Source: Endobugula sp047619205
GTDB lineage: Bacteria > Pseudomonadota > Gammaproteobacteria > Pseudomonadales > Cellvibrionaceae
Length of the DNA: 6,080 bases
Direction: 5' to 3'
NCBI GenBank assembly: GCA_047619205.1
Contig: JBLHJR010000108.1
Location: 1 to 6,080 of the forward strand
Below, one piece after another: positions 5,223 to 6,080 of this stretch (within the stretch, counting starts at the first letter, position 1; each line of letters opens with the position of its first letter). Made by a program: the position numbers and the translations under genes. The notes beneath the pieces were generated by a model. The model worked only from the letters and a program-made list of their open reading frames with translations. It ran no database searches and was not told the DNA's origin.

Positions 5223-6080
5223 TTAAATGTTGCGCTTACTACTTGATTCAAGATTACATTTATCCGTTAACTGCTTAGTAAAAATATCTTTTAACAGGAT
5301 TAATTCATTGGTTCTCACATAATTAGGTCTTGTCACTAAACTAATGGATCGATGCGGACCAGGCTCATTTAGATGAATAGCTTTAAGTTCTGACTCATTA
5401 TATATTAATTGATCTAATGACATTTGAGGTACTAAAGTTGTACCAAGTTTACCTGCTACCATTTGAATTAGAGTGTGTAAACTTGCTGAATCAAAATCAG
5501 AGTCTTGATTTATATTTTTCATACTACAGGCAGCCAATGCATGTTCTTTTAAGCAATGTCCATCTTTTAAAAGCATCAGTTTTTCAAAATCTAACTCTTC
5601 GATGGTAATTTCTTTAATATGACTAGGACATTCATCTTTATGGCTAACCCAATAAAAATCTTCTTGCCAAAAGTTAAAGCTCATCAACCCATCTATAGGG
5701 TAAGGTAATGCTATTAGTGCGGTATCTAGCTCACCATTTCTGAGCATATCAACGAGAATTTGTGATTGTTCTTCAATTATCTTTAATTTAAAATTCGGAT
5801 ATTGTTTTCGCATATCAGGCAGAACTTTTGGTAGTAAGTAAGGACCAATGGTAGGGATAACGCCCATTGTCATTGGGCTCGCAAATGGCTGCTTATTAGT
5901 TTGGGCAATGTCTAAAAGTTCGTCTAATTCTAATTTTATCTTCTTGGCTTTATTAAGTATCAGTTTGCCGTTATGAGTCACTAACACTTTTTTATTGTTG
6001 CGTTCAAACATGATGACACCCAATTTCTTCTCAAGCTCATTTATTGCCGTACTTAATGCTGATTGAGATACATTGCAAGC
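5223..6080 (-). CDS. oxyR: OxyR, peroxide-sensing LysR-family regulator (5' partial)
   Basis: The frame is open to the right edge; 285 residues are visible and about 23 N-terminal residues lie outside. The visible start is the LysR winged-helix recognition segment (VSQSALSTAI, ELEKKLGVIMFERN), followed by a linker helix and the periplasmic-binding-like effector domain (GVIPTIGPYLLPKVLP). The diagnostic feature is LLKDGHCLKEHALAAC: two cysteines nine positions apart, encoded at 5555-5553 and 5528-5526, which fall at 199 and 208 when the missing residues are added, exactly as in E. coli OxyR. In that family peroxide oxidises them to a disulfide, changing DNA binding and activating catalase and alkyl hydroperoxide reductase genes. 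Relative to E. coli, Arg201-Asp202 are Lys-Glu, a conservative change. A TTG at 6023 is internal and not the start. The promoter is outside the window and no known OxyR target gene is in view. Confidence 0.9.
   Translation of the reverse strand, partial: ACNVSQSALSTAINELEKKLGVIMFERNNKKVLVTHNGKLILNKAKKIKLELDELLDIAQTNKQPFASPMTMGVIPTIGPYLLPKVLPDMRKQYPNFKLKIIEEQSQILVDMLRNGELDTALIALPYPIDGLMSFNFWQEDFYWVSHKDECPSHIKEITIEELDFEKLMLLKDGHCLKEHALAACSMKNINQDSDFDSASLHTLIQMVAGKLGTTLVPQMSLDQLIYNESELKAIHLNEPGPHRSISLVTRPNYVRTNELILLKDIFTKQLTDKCNLESSSKRNI

Noticed and set aside
6021..6023. TTG at 6023 as the oxyR start
   Set aside because: Codons upstream to the edge encode the expected LysR recognition helix (VSQSALSTAI), so the gene continues beyond the window.

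Overview
The window looks like chromosomal DNA of a Gram-negative bacterium, probably a gammaproteobacterium. The evidence is an OxyR-type peroxide regulator with the classical Cys199/Cys208 pair, and an inner-membrane TolB-like/TPR protein of a type common in gammaproteobacteria. The assignment is an inference from protein families; there is no rRNA, tRNA or housekeeping marker to confirm it.

Layout from left to right. (1) 55-1026, plus strand: an unrecognised protein with a Sec-type signal sequence. (2) 1027-1202: a short convergent gap with no convincing terminator. (3) 1203-3443, minus strand: a 746-residue membrane-anchored TolB-like/TPR protein starting at TTG, with a plausible promoter at 3486-3514. 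(4) 3444-3713: that promoter plus an abrupt GC-rich patch (about 3560-3710; 38 of 60 bases in 3601-3660 are G or C) with no convincing gene. (5) 3714-4860, minus strand: a tightly coupled two-gene, AT-rich unit (roughly 35% GC in sampled lines) with its own promoter and good ribosome binding sites. (6) 4861-5222: a 362-base gap with the unit's promoter, unexplained GC-richer sequence with possible short plus-strand frames, and a strong imperfect inverted repeat followed by a T-run. (7) 5223 to the right edge, minus strand: oxyR, lacking about 23 N-terminal residues because the window ends.

The most interesting part is the two-gene unit. The first gene encodes a soluble protein whose N-terminal half resembles the DNA-binding SAM-like domain of tyrosine recombinases but has no catalytic domain, and whose C-terminus carries a 'LPLDLSRSEA' motif. 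The second, 4 nt downstream, encodes a two-helix inner-membrane protein with a long cytoplasmic helical tail. A soluble partner translationally coupled to a small membrane protein, in a compact cassette between odd intergenic patches, fits a mobile accessory module such as a defence or stress system. The function is not shown by the sequence. The two intergenic patches share a 12-nt and a 9-nt word in mirrored orientation around the unit, which may be a trace of its ends.

Nothing links the other genes functionally. The left-hand TolB/TPR and secreted-protein genes are richer in GC (about 45-55% in sampled lines) than the unit and oxyR (about 33-38%), so a compositional boundary lies near 3444-3713.
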